Assembly: GCA_902627565.1 (NCBI GenBank)
Contig: CACOJM010000001.1
Span: forward strand, 1-64,000
DNA length: 64,000 bases
Origin: an uncultured Pelagibacteraceae bacterium
GTDB lineage: Bacteria; Pseudomonadota; Alphaproteobacteria; Pelagibacterales; Pelagibacteraceae
Direction: 5' to 3'
A program made the translations under genes and the position numbers. The stretch's first letter is position 1, and the number at the start of each line of letters is the position of its first letter. Shown piece by piece: positions 7,988 through 16,162 of this stretch. The notes below the pieces were generated by a model, which was not told where the DNA came from, ran no database searches, and saw only the letters and a program-made list of their open reading frames with translations.

Positions 7988-8897
7988 TTTGGGTAAAAGC
8001 CTCGGCAAATTTTTCTGCTTCAAATAACTGTAAGTCATCTTCTTTTTCACCCAAACCTAGTGCAATAATTGGAATTTCATATTTCTTTGCTAATGCTAAC
8101 AAAATTCCTCCTTTAGCTGTGCCATCTAATTTTGTCATCACAATACCTGTTATTGGTATAATCTTATTAAATTCTTCTACTTGATTTAATACATTTTGAC
8201 CTGATGTTGCATCTAAAACTAATATGACATTGTGAGGTGCATTAGGATCTATTTTTTTTGTGACATTTGCTATTTTTTTATACTCCTCCATTAAATTTTT
8301 TTTATTTTGAAGCCTCCCTGCTGTATCTATTAAAACTTGATTAAAATTACTTTTAATAGCTTCATCTACTGCCTTAAAAGCAACAGAGGCTGGATCAGCT
8401 CCTTGAGATGATTTTATTATCTGAACATCTACTTTGTTTGCCCAATTTTCCAATTGTTCAATTGCAGCAGCTCGAAAAGTATCTGATGCTGCAAACATAA
8501 CTTTATTGCCATTAGTCTTCATTATTTTTCCTATTTTACCAATAGTTGTTGTTTTACCTACTCCATTGACTCCTGAAACCAAAGTTGCACTAAGTTTTTC
8601 TTTTTTTTCAAAAAAAGAATTGTTTTCCAAGGGCTTCATCAAAGAAATTATGTATTCTTTTAAAATTGAACTTATTTCTTTAGTTAAATCTTTATTTGGA
8701 TCAATTTTTTTTCTTGAAATTATTTCTTTTATTTCAGATGCGGCCTCAACCCCTACATCTGATCGAATTAAAAATTCCTCAATTTTATTCAAATTCTCAT
8801 CATTAATTTCTTTTTTGATAATTATTTCTTTAATTCCAGACGTGAAGGCTGACGCACTTTTTTGAAATCCAATTTTAAATTTATCAAAGATACCCAT
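7980..8897 (-). CDS. ftsY: Signal recognition particle receptor FtsY
   Basis: SRP receptor GTPase that docks ribosome-SRP complexes at the inner membrane. The 305 residues comprise an N-terminal helical domain and the NG GTPase domain: P-loop GVNGVGKTT (about 109-117), DTFRAAA (about 139-145), DTAGR (about 191-195) and TKLDGTAKGG. The long acidic A domain of E. coli FtsY is absent, as in many alphaproteobacteria, so membrane binding probably uses the short amphipathic start MGIFDKFKIGF. It overlaps dapF by one base (TAATG). Ffh, its partner GTPase, is divergently encoded about 1 kb away. Confidence 0.97.
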   Translation of the reverse strand: MGIFDKFKIGFQKSASAFTSGIKEIIIKKEINDENLNKIEEFLIRSDVGVEAASEIKEIISRKKIDPNKDLTKEISSILKEYIISLMKPLENNSFFEKKEKLSATLVSGVNGVGKTTTIGKIGKIMKTNGNKVMFAASDTFRAAAIEQLENWANKVDVQIIKSSQGADPASVAFKAVDEAIKSNFNQVLIDTAGRLQNKKNLMEEYKKIANVTKKIDPNAPHNVILVLDATSGQNVLNQVEEFNKIIPITGIVMTKLDGTAKGGILLALAKKYEIPIIALGLGEKEDDLQLFEAEKFAEAFTQIN

Positions 8898-9721
8898 TAT
8901 AATTTTATATTAATTTCTTTAATATCCGAGACAGGTCCTTTCATATGAATAGAATTATTTTCATCTATTAAAATTGATAATTTTCCAGTTGAAAACTCTA
9001 TATCAGTTTTATTTTCTGTAAGATTATTTAATTTACCAGCATATGCAGTAGCACATGCTGCAGTTCCGCAAGCTTTAGTGAGACCAGCTCCCCTTTCCCA
9101 CACTTTAACTTTGATTAAATTTTTATTGATAATTTGTGCAATTGTTACATTACATTTTTCAGGGAATAACTCATGATTTTCTATCTCAGGACCAACAATT
9201 TCCATATTAAAATCTCCAATTTTTTTTACAAAAAAAATAATATGTGGATTACCAACGTTAATTACTGTTCCACCTAAATGCTCGTTATTATTTGTGTCGA
9301 TAATTTTCATATTTAAATTTTTGGTATCTATCTCTTTTGACAAAGGTATTTCGTTCCATTTTAATTTGGCTTTACCAATTTCAGTCATAACAATTTTTTT
9401 TTCCAATATTTGAGATTTCAATTTTCCTGATAGTGTATTTAAAACTATAGAATTACTATTTTTTTCTTTTGAAATTAAATCTGCCACACATCTTGTTCCA
9501 TTCCCACATGCTCCAGATTCTCCTCCATCTGAATTAAAAAATCTCAAATTTGCATCTGCAGAATTATCTGACTCAATAAAAATTAGTTGATCACAGCCGA
9601 TAAAATTTCTATCACAAATTTTAACTATCTGATCCTTTGTTAAATTGGTTATTTTTTGTCTATTATCAATAATTACAAAGTCATTACCCAATCCATCCAT
9701 TTTAAAAGCTTTAATGTCCAT
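8897..9721 (-). CDS. dapF: Diaminopimelate epimerase
   Basis: Converts LL- to meso-diaminopimelate for lysine and peptidoglycan synthesis, without cofactor. Both catalytic cysteines are present: Cys72 in SGACGNGTR and Cys218 in TKACGTAAC, and the 274-residue length is standard. In many alphaproteobacteria mtaB lies between dapF and ftsY; here the two are fused directly by a TAATG overlap, a sign of local gene loss or rearrangement. A perfect -10 hexamer lies 40 bp upstream on this strand. Confidence 0.97.
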   Translation of the reverse strand: MDIKAFKMDGLGNDFVIIDNRQKITNLTKDQIVKICDRNFIGCDQLIFIESDNSADANLRFFNSDGGESGACGNGTRCVADLISKEKNSNSIVLNTLSGKLKSQILEKKIVMTEIGKAKLKWNEIPLSKEIDTKNLNMKIIDTNNNEHLGGTVINVGNPHIIFFVKKIGDFNMEIVGPEIENHELFPEKCNVTIAQIINKNLIKVKVWERGAGLTKACGTAACATAYAGKLNNLTENKTDIEFSTGKLSILIDENNSIHMKGPVSDIKEINIKL

Positions 9722-9761
9722 ATATAGTTATTTAACTTATTTATTGACTTTTTGAACCTCT

Positions 9762-9767
9762 ATTATA
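9762..9767 (-). promoter_or_regulatory. Possible -10 of dapF-ftsY inside the divergent gap
   Basis: On the minus strand 9767-9762 reads TATAAT, about 40 bp before the dapF start. The -35 position at 17 bp spacing (TTTTTG) is weak. The same bases read on the plus strand give TATTATAG, so the element is nearly palindromic and could serve divergent transcription of dapF-ftsY and ffh. A TTGACT on the plus strand at 9744-9749 is a candidate ffh -35 but its spacing to TATAGT is only 14 bp. Confidence 0.35.
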
Positions 9768-9781
9768 GTTTGTGCCAGTTT

Positions 9782-9878
9782 CCGCAAAAACGTTAAATTT
9801 GCGGTGTCTTTGGAAACAAAGAGATCGACACTAGTTAGCGAGGGTTCGCCCACTAGTGCGATTACTAATGCGTGTAAT
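9782..9878 (+). promoter_or_regulatory. Highly structured 5' leader (or small RNA) upstream of ffh
   Basis: Successive helices are visible in under 100 bases: P1 CCGCAAA 9782-9788 with TTTGCGG 9798-9804; P2 CTTTG 9808-9812 with CAAAG 9817-9821 closing a GAAA loop, extendable by GTGTC 9804-9808 with GACAC 9827-9831; P3 CACTAGT 9829-9835 with ACTAGTG 9852-9858, enclosing GCGA/TCGC; P4 ATTAC 9861-9865 with GTAAT 9874-9878, ending 4 bases before the ffh ATG. P3 and the outer P2 stem share CAC, so they are mutually exclusive. GC content here is well above the surroundings. I recall an RNA family named after ffh from Pelagibacter surveys but cannot verify that this is it. Confidence 0.65.
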
Positions 9879-9882
9879 AAAT

Positions 9883-11241
9883 ATGTTTGAAAATTTAACA
9901 AATAAATTTGAGGAAGTTTTTTCCTCCTTAAAAAAAGCACCATCACTTGATGAAAATCAAGTTGATGATGGATTAAGGGGTATAAGACAAGCTTTATTAG
10001 AAGCAGATGTATCTCTTGAAGTAGCAAAAGATTTTATCGAAAAAGTTAAACCTAAAGCTCTAGGTCAAGAAATAATTAGATCAACTTCCCCAGGTGATAT
10101 GGTTGTTAAGATTGTATATGATGAATTGGTTAGTTTACTGGGTGAAAAAAATAATGATGTAAATTTAAATGCAGTTCCACCAGTACCCATGATGCTAGTT
10201 GGATTACAAGGATCTGGTAAAACTACTACTACAGTAAAACTTGCGAGATATTTTGAAAATACAAAAAAAAAGAAAGTAATGATGGTTAGTTTGGATATTT
10301 ACAGACCAGCCGCGCAAGAACAATTGAGATCTTTAGGAGAACAAAATAATATTTTAACTCTCCCAATTTTAGAGGGACAACAACCGATTGATATTTGTCA
10401 AAGAGCAATTAGTGCTGCTAATTTAAATGGAGCTGAAATAATACTATTTGATACAGCAGGTAGAACACAAATTGATTTACAAATGATGAGTGAGATTAAG
10501 CAAATCGAAAATACCATTAAACCTGCAGAAACTTTCCTTGTTGCAGATTCTCTTACTGGACAAGTTGCAGCATCGGTTGCAAAAGAGTTTAAAAATACGG
10601 TTAATCTTTCAGGAATAATTTTAACAAGAGCTGACGGAGATGCAAGAGGTGGTGCTGCAGTTAGTATGAAATTTGTTTCTCAAGTTCCAATTAAATTTTT
10701 AGGTGTTGGAGAAAAAATTGAAAATCTTGAGGTGTTCCATCCAGATAGAATTGCAAATAGAATTCTTGGAATGGGAGATATTGTATCTCTTGTTGAAAAA
10801 GCAGCACAGGATTTGGGTGAAGAAAACATAAAAAAAACCGAGGAAAATTTAAAAAAGGGACAATTTTCAATGCAAGATTATTTAACTCAATTAAGACAAA
10901 TGAAAAAAATGGGTGGAATCGAGGGTATCATGTCTTTTATGCCAGGTGTTTCAAAAGTTAAATCACAAATGGATGCTGCTGGAATTGATGAAAGTGTTAT
11001 CACAAAAAATGAAGCTATAATTTTATCGATGACGAAAAATGAAAGAGAGAACCCAAAAATTATTGATGGTTCAAGAAAAAAAAGAATTGCTAATGGCTCT
11101 GGGACCGATCCAGCCACTATCAATAAATTGTTAAAACAATTTAAAATGATGTCTGAAATGATGAAAAAGATGTCTAAAGGAAATCTGAAAGGTATGTCCG
11201 ATAAAGGATTACCTCCAGAATTATTTAATCAACTAAAATAA
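9883..11241 (+). CDS. ffh: Signal recognition particle protein Ffh
   Basis: GTPase that binds SRP RNA and signal sequences. Starting at ATG 9883 (MFENLTNKFEEVF) gives 452 residues and the family's standard N-terminus; the longer reading from 9856 would translate part of the structured leader and is rejected. NG domain: P-loop GLQGSGKTT (about 107-115), then the DTAGR and RADGDARGG motifs. The Met-rich M domain fills the last 150 residues, with the RNA-binding helix-turn-helix around RKKRIANGSG and runs such as FKMMSEMMKKM. There is no Shine-Dalgarno before the ATG; the leader hairpin P4 occupies that place. Confidence 0.97.
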   Translation: MFENLTNKFEEVFSSLKKAPSLDENQVDDGLRGIRQALLEADVSLEVAKDFIEKVKPKALGQEIIRSTSPGDMVVKIVYDELVSLLGEKNNDVNLNAVPPVPMMLVGLQGSGKTTTTVKLARYFENTKKKKVMMVSLDIYRPAAQEQLRSLGEQNNILTLPILEGQQPIDICQRAISAANLNGAEIILFDTAGRTQIDLQMMSEIKQIENTIKPAETFLVADSLTGQVAASVAKEFKNTVNLSGIILTRADGDARGGAAVSMKFVSQVPIKFLGVGEKIENLEVFHPDRIANRILGMGDIVSLVEKAAQDLGEENIKKTEENLKKGQFSMQDYLTQLRQMKKMGGIEGIMSFMPGVSKVKSQMDAAGIDESVITKNEAIILSMTKNERENPKIIDGSRKKRIANGSGTDPATINKLLKQFKMMSEMMKKMSKGNLKGMSDKGLPPELFNQLK

Positions 11242-11255
11242 AAAAAGGAGTGTGA

Positions 11256-11723
11256 ATGTTAAAACTTAGATTATCAAGAGGAGGAACAAAGAAGAGGCCG
11301 GTTTACAAAGTTGTAGTCGCTGACAGTCGTTTTGCAAGAGATGGAAGATTTATTGAAAAAGTAGGTTTTTTTAATCCCTTGTTACCAAAAGAAAAAAAAG
11401 AGAGAATTGGATTGGAAGCTGAGAGAATTAAATACTGGTTGGGTCAAGGTGCGCAACCTACAACAAGAGTAGCAAGAATTTTGGGTGAAAATGAACTTAT
11501 GCCTATGCCTGCTAACAGCAACAATCCTCAAAAGGCTATTCCAAAAAAAGATAGAAAAAAAGAAGGTTCTGAGGAACCTAAAAAGCAAGATGCTCCAAAA
11601 ACTGACACAGCTTCAGCTGGAGAAGCCCCAAAGGCAGAAGCTAAAAAAGAAGAAGCCCCAAAGGCAGAAGCTAAAAAAGAAGAAGCCCCAAAGGCAGAAG
11701 CTCTTAAGGAAGAAAAAAAATAA
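11256..11723 (+). CDS. rpsP: 30S ribosomal protein S16 with repeat-rich C-terminal tail
   Basis: Ribosomal small-subunit protein. The first 80-85 residues are a normal S16 (MLKLRLSRGGTKKRPVYKVV). The remaining 70 or so are a Lys/Glu/Ala/Pro tail that ends in three tandem decapeptides of the type EEAPKAEAKK, encoded by nearly perfect 30-bp DNA repeats. A strong AAGGAG at 11245-11250 sets the start. The next gene is trmD after 14 bp; rimM, which usually sits between rpsP and trmD in proteobacteria, is absent. Confidence 0.97.
   Translation: MLKLRLSRGGTKKRPVYKVVVADSRFARDGRFIEKVGFFNPLLPKEKKERIGLEAERIKYWLGQGAQPTTRVARILGENELMPMPANSNNPQKAIPKKDRKKEGSEEPKKQDAPKTDTASAGEAPKAEAKKEEAPKAEAKKEEAPKAEALKEEKK
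11621..11710 (+). repeat. Three 30-bp in-frame tandem repeats at the 3' end of rpsP
   Basis: Unit boundaries can be set at 11621-11650, 11651-11680 and 11681-11710. The first two units are identical over 30 bases, and the third is identical over its first 22 and then diverges. Because 30 is a multiple of three, the repeats add ten-residue blocks (APKAEAKKEE) to S16. Identity at synonymous sites suggests recent copy-number change by slippage. Confidence 0.9.
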
Positions 11724-11737
11724 TTTAAGATCTATTT

Positions 11738-12424
11738 ATGTTGCAAGCTCAAATATTTACACTTTATCCAGAAATTTTTCCCGGACCTTTCGATAAAGGT
11801 CTTTATGGGAAAGCAATGGCTAAAAAATTATGGAGTTTAAAAGTGATTAACATAAGAGATGCAGCAACAGATAAGCATAAAACCGTTGACGATACACCAT
11901 ATGGTGGTGGAACAGGAATGTTGCTTAAACCTGATATTTTAGCAAAATCTATTGATCAAAACTTAAATAAAGGAGAAAGAATTTTTTACCTTTCACCAAA
12001 GGGTAAAAGATTTGATCAAAATCTTGCGATGGAATTATCCAAAGAAAAATCATTTTCTTTAATTTGTGGACATTTTGAGGGTGTAGACGAAAGAGTTTTA
12101 AGTACAAGAAATATCGAGGAAATTAGTATAGGTGATTATGTGTTGTCAGGTGGAGAAACAGCTGCACTTGTGGTTCTTGATAGTGTATTAAGACTTTTGC
12201 CTGGAGTTCTGGGAAATGAAAAATCAGCTTCTGAAGAAACTTTCGAAAATGGTCTGTTGGAGTATCCACAATACACAAAACCACAGATTTGGGAGCAAAA
12301 ATCAGTTCCGGAAGTGCTATTATCAGGAGATCACGCTAAAATTAAAGACTGGCGTTTATCTCAATCTGAGGCTATAACACGCGACCGAAGACCAGATTTG
12401 TGGCAAAAATATAAAAAAAATTAA
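11738..12424 (+). CDS. trmD: tRNA (guanine-N1)-methyltransferase TrmD
   Basis: Makes m1G37 in tRNAs, which prevents +1 frameshifting, using S-adenosylmethionine. It is a SPOUT enzyme with a trefoil knot: the conserved [10 protein letters not shown] (about 109-118) and [13 protein letters not shown] (about 128-140) segments are intact, and YGGGTGM is seen near residue 55. The 228-residue length is typical. It lies in the ffh-rpsP-trmD-rplS string with short gaps on both sides (14 and 16 bp). Confidence 0.97.
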   Translation: MLQAQIFTLYPEIFPGPFDKGLYGKAMAKKLWSLKVINIRDAATDKHKTVDDTPYGGGTGMLLKPDILAKSIDQNLNKGERIFYLSPKGKRFDQNLAMELSKEKSFSLICGHFEGVDERVLSTRNIEEISIGDYVLSGGETAALVVLDSVLRLLPGVLGNEKSASEETFENGLLEYPQYTKPQIWEQKSVPEVLLSGDHAKIKDWRLSQSEAITRDRRPDLWQKYKKN

Positions 12425-12440
12425 ATTGTTAAATATTAAA

Positions 12441-13016
12441 ATGAAAACGATAGAAGAAATAAATCAATACAATGTAAAAAAAATTCTATCTGAAAAAAAA
12501 ATTCCAGAATTTTTTCCAGGTGATGTTGTTAAAGTTGGTGTAAGAATTACTGAAGGAAAAAAAGAAAGAATTCAATATTTCGAGGGTGTTTGTATTGCCA
12601 AAAAAAGTAGAGATTTAAATTCTTCATTTACTGTAAGAAAAATATCTTTTGGAGAAGGAGTTGAGAGAACATTTCCTTTATTTGGAACAGTCATTGACTC
12701 AATAAAAGTTATTCGTTCTGGAAAAGTAAGAAGAGCGAAGTTATACTATCTAAGAGATAGAACAGGTAAATCAGCAAGAATTGCAGAAAAAATTAGAAAA
12801 AAAATTGGTATAGATGTCGATGTAAAACCTGAGACAGTAACAGAGGAAAACTTAGCGCCAGCTACCAAAGAAACTGTAGCAGATTCAAAAAAAGAGGTTT
12901 TAGCAACCGATAAGTCTAAAAATGATGAATTTCAAAAAGAAGAAGCTAAAAAAGAAGCTTCTAAGGCCGAAATTAAGACTGAAAAAAAACTTGAAAATTT
13001 ACAAGAAAAAAAATAA
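12441..13016 (+). CDS. rplS: 50S ribosomal protein L19 with charged C-terminal extension
   Basis: Large-subunit protein at the 30S-50S interface. ATG 12441 gives [15 protein letters not shown], the family's usual start; the TTG at 12426 would add five residues and is not needed. The conserved L19 body ends near residue 120 ([16 protein letters not shown]). It is followed by about 70 residues rich in Lys, Glu, Ala and Thr, like the tails on S16 and, more briefly, L21. The stop region carries an A/T-only inverted repeat before leuC. Confidence 0.96.
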   Translation: MKTIEEINQYNVKKILSEKKIPEFFPGDVVKVGVRITEGKKERIQYFEGVCIAKKSRDLNSSFTVRKISFGEGVERTFPLFGTVIDSIKVIRSGKVRRAKLYYLRDRTGKSARIAEKIRKKIGIDVDVKPETVTEENLAPATKETVADSKKEVLATDKSKNDEFQKEEAKKEASKAEIKTEKKLENLQEKK

Positions 13017-13027
13017 TTTTTTTCTAA

Positions 13028-14431
13028 ATGCCCAATACTCTTTACGATAAAATTTGGAATGACCATTTAGTTCATCAACAAGATGATGGTACAGCTTTAC
13101 TATTTGTTGATAGACATTTAGTTCATGAAGTTACTTCCCCCCAAGCTTTTGAGGGACTTAGAAATTCTAGACGTAGTGTCAGACATCCGAAATTAACATT
13201 AGCGGTTGCAGATCATAATGTTCCAACTACAGATAGATCAAAAGGCATTTCAGATCATGAGTCTAAAATACAAGTTGAGACTTTAGAAGCAAATTGTAAA
13301 GAATTTGGAGTGAAACTTTTTGGAATGAATGATAAGAGACAAGGTATTGTTCATGTCACAGGGCCTGAACAAGGATTTACTCAACCTGGTACTGTAATTG
13401 TATGTGGTGATAGTCATACAGCTACTCATGGCGCATTTGGAGCATTAGCATTTGGTATTGGAACTTCAGAGGTAGAGCATGTATTGGCTACACAAACATT
13501 AGTTCAAAAAAAAGCAAAGAATTTTAGAATAAATGTTGATGGCAAACTTCCGTTAGGAGTTACGTCTAAAGATGTTATTTTACAGATTATCGGAAAAATT
13601 GGAACAGCTGGTGGTACTGGTTGTGTGATAGAATACGCGGGAGACTTAATTAAATCGTTAAGTGTAGAGCAAAGAATGACAATTTGTAATATGACTATAG
13701 AAGGTGGTGCAAGAGCAGGATTAATTGCCCCTGATGAAAAAATATTTGAATATTTAAAAGGTAGGCCGATGTCACCAAAAGGAATAAACTGGGATAAAGC
13801 GATTGAAAATTGGAAAATTTTAAAAACAGATGGTGATGCAAAATTTGATAAGGAGATAAATCTTAAAGCTGAAGAAATTTTACCAATGATAACTTGGGGA
13901 ACATCTCCACAAGACGTAATTACTATTGATGAGAATGTTCCTAATCCTCAAAATGAAAAGGATGAAGACAAAAAAAATTCTTTAGAAAGAGCATTAAATT
14001 ACATGGGTTTAAAACCAAATATGGCAGCGAAAGATATAAAAATTGATAAAGTTTTTATAGGAAGTTGTACAAATGGAAGAATTGAAGATTTAAGAGAAGC
14101 TGCAAAAATTTTAAAAGATAAAAAAATAGCTTCCCATGTTCATGCAATGGTTGTGCCAGGATCTGGATTAGTTAAAGAACAAGCAGAACAAGAAGGATTG
14201 GATAAAATCTTTACGAATTCTGGGTTTGAATGGAGGGAGCCAGGTTGCTCTATGTGCCTAGCAATGAATGCTGATAAGTTAAAACCCGAAGAAAGATGTG
14301 CTTCTACATCAAATAGAAATTTTGAAGGGAGACAAGGAAGAGGTGGAAGAACTCATTTAGTTAGTCCTGGGATGGCAGCAGCAGCAGCTATATCTGGAAG
14401 TCTTGATGATGTAAGAAAGTATCAAAATTAG
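13028..14431 (+). CDS. leuC: 3-isopropylmalate dehydratase large subunit
   Basis: With LeuD it isomerises 2- to 3-isopropylmalate in leucine synthesis through a [4Fe-4S] cluster. Cluster cysteines are visible in GSCTNGR (about 347-353) and [11 protein letters not shown] (about 405-415). The 467-residue length is standard for the bacterial type. It starts 11 bp after rplS and abuts leuD directly, so leucine synthesis may be read from the ribosomal-protein transcript. Confidence 0.97.
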   Translation: MPNTLYDKIWNDHLVHQQDDGTALLFVDRHLVHEVTSPQAFEGLRNSRRSVRHPKLTLAVADHNVPTTDRSKGISDHESKIQVETLEANCKEFGVKLFGMNDKRQGIVHVTGPEQGFTQPGTVIVCGDSHTATHGAFGALAFGIGTSEVEHVLATQTLVQKKAKNFRINVDGKLPLGVTSKDVILQIIGKIGTAGGTGCVIEYAGDLIKSLSVEQRMTICNMTIEGGARAGLIAPDEKIFEYLKGRPMSPKGINWDKAIENWKILKTDGDAKFDKEINLKAEEILPMITWGTSPQDVITIDENVPNPQNEKDEDKKNSLERALNYMGLKPNMAAKDIKIDKVFIGSCTNGRIEDLREAAKILKDKKIASHVHAMVVPGSGLVKEQAEQEGLDKIFTNSGFEWREPGCSMCLAMNADKLKPEERCASTSNRNFEGRQGRGGRTHLVSPGMAAAAAISGSLDDVRKYQN

Positions 14432-15037
14432 ATGCAAAAATTCAATACACTAAAAAGTATACCAGCATATTTACCTATTGTTAACATCGATACAGATATG
14501 ATTATACCAAAACAGTTTTTGAAGACAATTAAAAGGACAGGATTGGGTAAAAACTTATTTTTTGAAATGAGATATGATGATAATGGAAAAGAAATAGATG
14601 AATTTGTTTTAAACAAAAATCCTTTTAATAATTCTAAAATTTTAATAGCCGGGAAAAATTTTGGTTGTGGATCTTCAAGAGAACATGCACCCTGGGCATT
14701 ATTAGATTTTGGCATTACATGCATAATTAGTTCAAGTTTCGCAGACATTTTTTATAATAACTGTTTTAAAAATGGAATTTTACCAATAATTCTTGAAGAT
14801 GAAAAAATCAAAGAACTGTCTGAGTACTCAAATAGAAAAGAAGAGATTTTTGTAGATCTTAATGAAGAAAAAATAGTTTATGGAAATAATGAGATAAAAT
14901 TTAAAATTGATATATTCAAAAAAAAGTGCTTACTAGAAGGACTTGATGATATAGCGCTTTCTTTAAAAAAATCTGATAAAATTGAAAATTTTGAAAAAGA
15001 TCTGAAAAATAAAAAGCCCTGGATTTTTAATGATTAA
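14432..15037 (+). CDS. leuD: 3-isopropylmalate dehydratase small subunit
   Basis: Swivel domain of isopropylmalate isomerase that completes the active site on LeuC. The substrate-recognition loop [14 protein letters not shown] (about 75-88) is complete, and the length of 201 residues is normal. Its ATG follows the leuC stop without a spacer and its end overlaps leuB by 8 bp, so the three genes are translationally coupled. Confidence 0.96.
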   Translation: MQKFNTLKSIPAYLPIVNIDTDMIIPKQFLKTIKRTGLGKNLFFEMRYDDNGKEIDEFVLNKNPFNNSKILIAGKNFGCGSSREHAPWALLDFGITCIISSSFADIFYNNCFKNGILPIILEDEKIKELSEYSNRKEEIFVDLNEEKIVYGNNEIKFKIDIFKKKCLLEGLDDIALSLKKSDKIENFEKDLKNKKPWIFND

Positions 15038-16136
15038 AGTAAAAAAAAGAAAAATATTATTATTACCAGGAGATGGTATTGGTCCAGAGGTGATAAGTGA
15101 AGTTAGAAAAATAATCAATTGGTTTAATGATAAGAAATCTTTAGATTTTGAAATTGATGAAGATCTGGCCGGAGGTTGTTCTTATGACAAACACGGTACA
15201 CCAATTACTGATGAGGTTTTTTATAAAGCTCTAGAAAGCGCTGTAGTAATGTTAGGTGCTGTGGGCGGACCAAAGTGGGATAATATTGAGTTTTCAAAAA
15301 AACCAGAGAGAGCATTACTTAAATTGAGAAAAGAATTAAAACTTTTTGCAAATTTAAGACCTGCAATATGTTTTAAACAATTAGTAGATGCATCAACTTT
15401 GAAGCCAGAAATTGTTTCTGGCCTTGATATAATGATAGTCAGAGAATTAACTGGTGGAATTTATTTTGGTGAGCCACGAGGAATTAAACCAATTGAAAAT
15501 GGAGAAAGAAAAGGAATAAACACTCATACTTATACGAGTAGTGAAATAATTAGAGTAGCAAGAATTGCTTTTGATTTAGCAAAAAAAAGATCTAATAAAG
15601 TCACTTCTTGTGAAAAATCAAATGTGATGGAAGCAGGACAATTATGGAAAGAAGAAGTTCAAACTTTACATGATAATGAGTATAAAGATGTTGAATTAAG
15701 TCATATGCTTGCAGATAACTGCTCTATGCAACTATTAAGGAATCCAAAGCAATTTGATGTGATAGTGACAGATAATTTATTTGGAGATATGTTGTCTGAC
15801 CAAGCTTCAATGCTAACAGGATCTCTTGGATTATTGCCATCAGCTTCTTTGGGGGCGAAAAATAAAGATGGTGAAATGAGAGCTATGTATGAACCTATTC
15901 ACGGTTCTGCACCAGACATAGCGAGAAAAGGAATTGCTAATCCAATTGCTACTATATTAAGTTTCGCAATGGCCTTAAGATATTCTTTGGATCTTGATAA
16001 GGAGGCGGAGGCTTTAGAAAAAGCAGTCCAAGAGGTACTCAATGATGGGCTTAGAACCAAAGATATTTTATCAAAAGGAATGAAAGAAGTTTCGACCACT
16101 CAAATGGGTGATGCGATAATTTCAAAATTGCAATAA
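15030..16136 (+). CDS. leuB: 3-isopropylmalate dehydrogenase
   Basis: NAD-dependent oxidative decarboxylation of 3-isopropylmalate to 2-oxoisocaproate. The N-terminal [12 protein letters not shown] and the metal-binding [16 protein letters not shown] segment (about 248-263) are typical, as are the NAD-site residues around [13 protein letters not shown]-type sequence (here [11 protein letters not shown]). The 368-residue length is standard. leuA is not in the window. Only 26 bp separate leuB from dmdC. Confidence 0.97.
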   Translation: MIKVKKRKILLLPGDGIGPEVISEVRKIINWFNDKKSLDFEIDEDLAGGCSYDKHGTPITDEVFYKALESAVVMLGAVGGPKWDNIEFSKKPERALLKLRKELKLFANLRPAICFKQLVDASTLKPEIVSGLDIMIVRELTGGIYFGEPRGIKPIENGERKGINTHTYTSSEIIRVARIAFDLAKKRSNKVTSCEKSNVMEAGQLWKEEVQTLHDNEYKDVELSHMLADNCSMQLLRNPKQFDVIVTDNLFGDMLSDQASMLTGSLGLLPSASLGAKNKDGEMRAMYEPIHGSAPDIARKGIANPIATILSFAMALRYSLDLDKEAEALEKAVQEVLNDGLRTKDILSKGMKEVSTTQMGDAIISKLQ

Positions 16137-16162
16137 TCTATTAATTATTTTAAACTAAGTTT

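Noticed and set aside
8434-8865. 143-residue hydrophobic frame opposite ftsY
   Set aside because: Shadow frame of a conserved GTPase gene; no ribosome site.
9771-9882. SRP (4.5S) RNA gene next to ffh
   Set aside because: The position was tempting, but the conserved SRP domain IV sequence (GGAAGGAAGCAG type) is absent; the stems fit a leader better.
9856-9882. N-terminal extension of Ffh (MRLLMRVIN)
   Set aside because: It would translate the leader hairpins; MFENLTNKFEE is the conserved Ffh start.
11621-11710. CRISPR-like direct repeats
   Set aside because: The repeats are contiguous without spacers, in frame within rpsP, and encode a peptide repeat.
13004-13025. Terminator at the rplS stop (AGAAAAAAA paired with TTTTTTTCT around ATAA)
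   Set aside because: The stem is A/T except for one pair, so it is too weak to call a terminator; A and T runs of this kind are common here.
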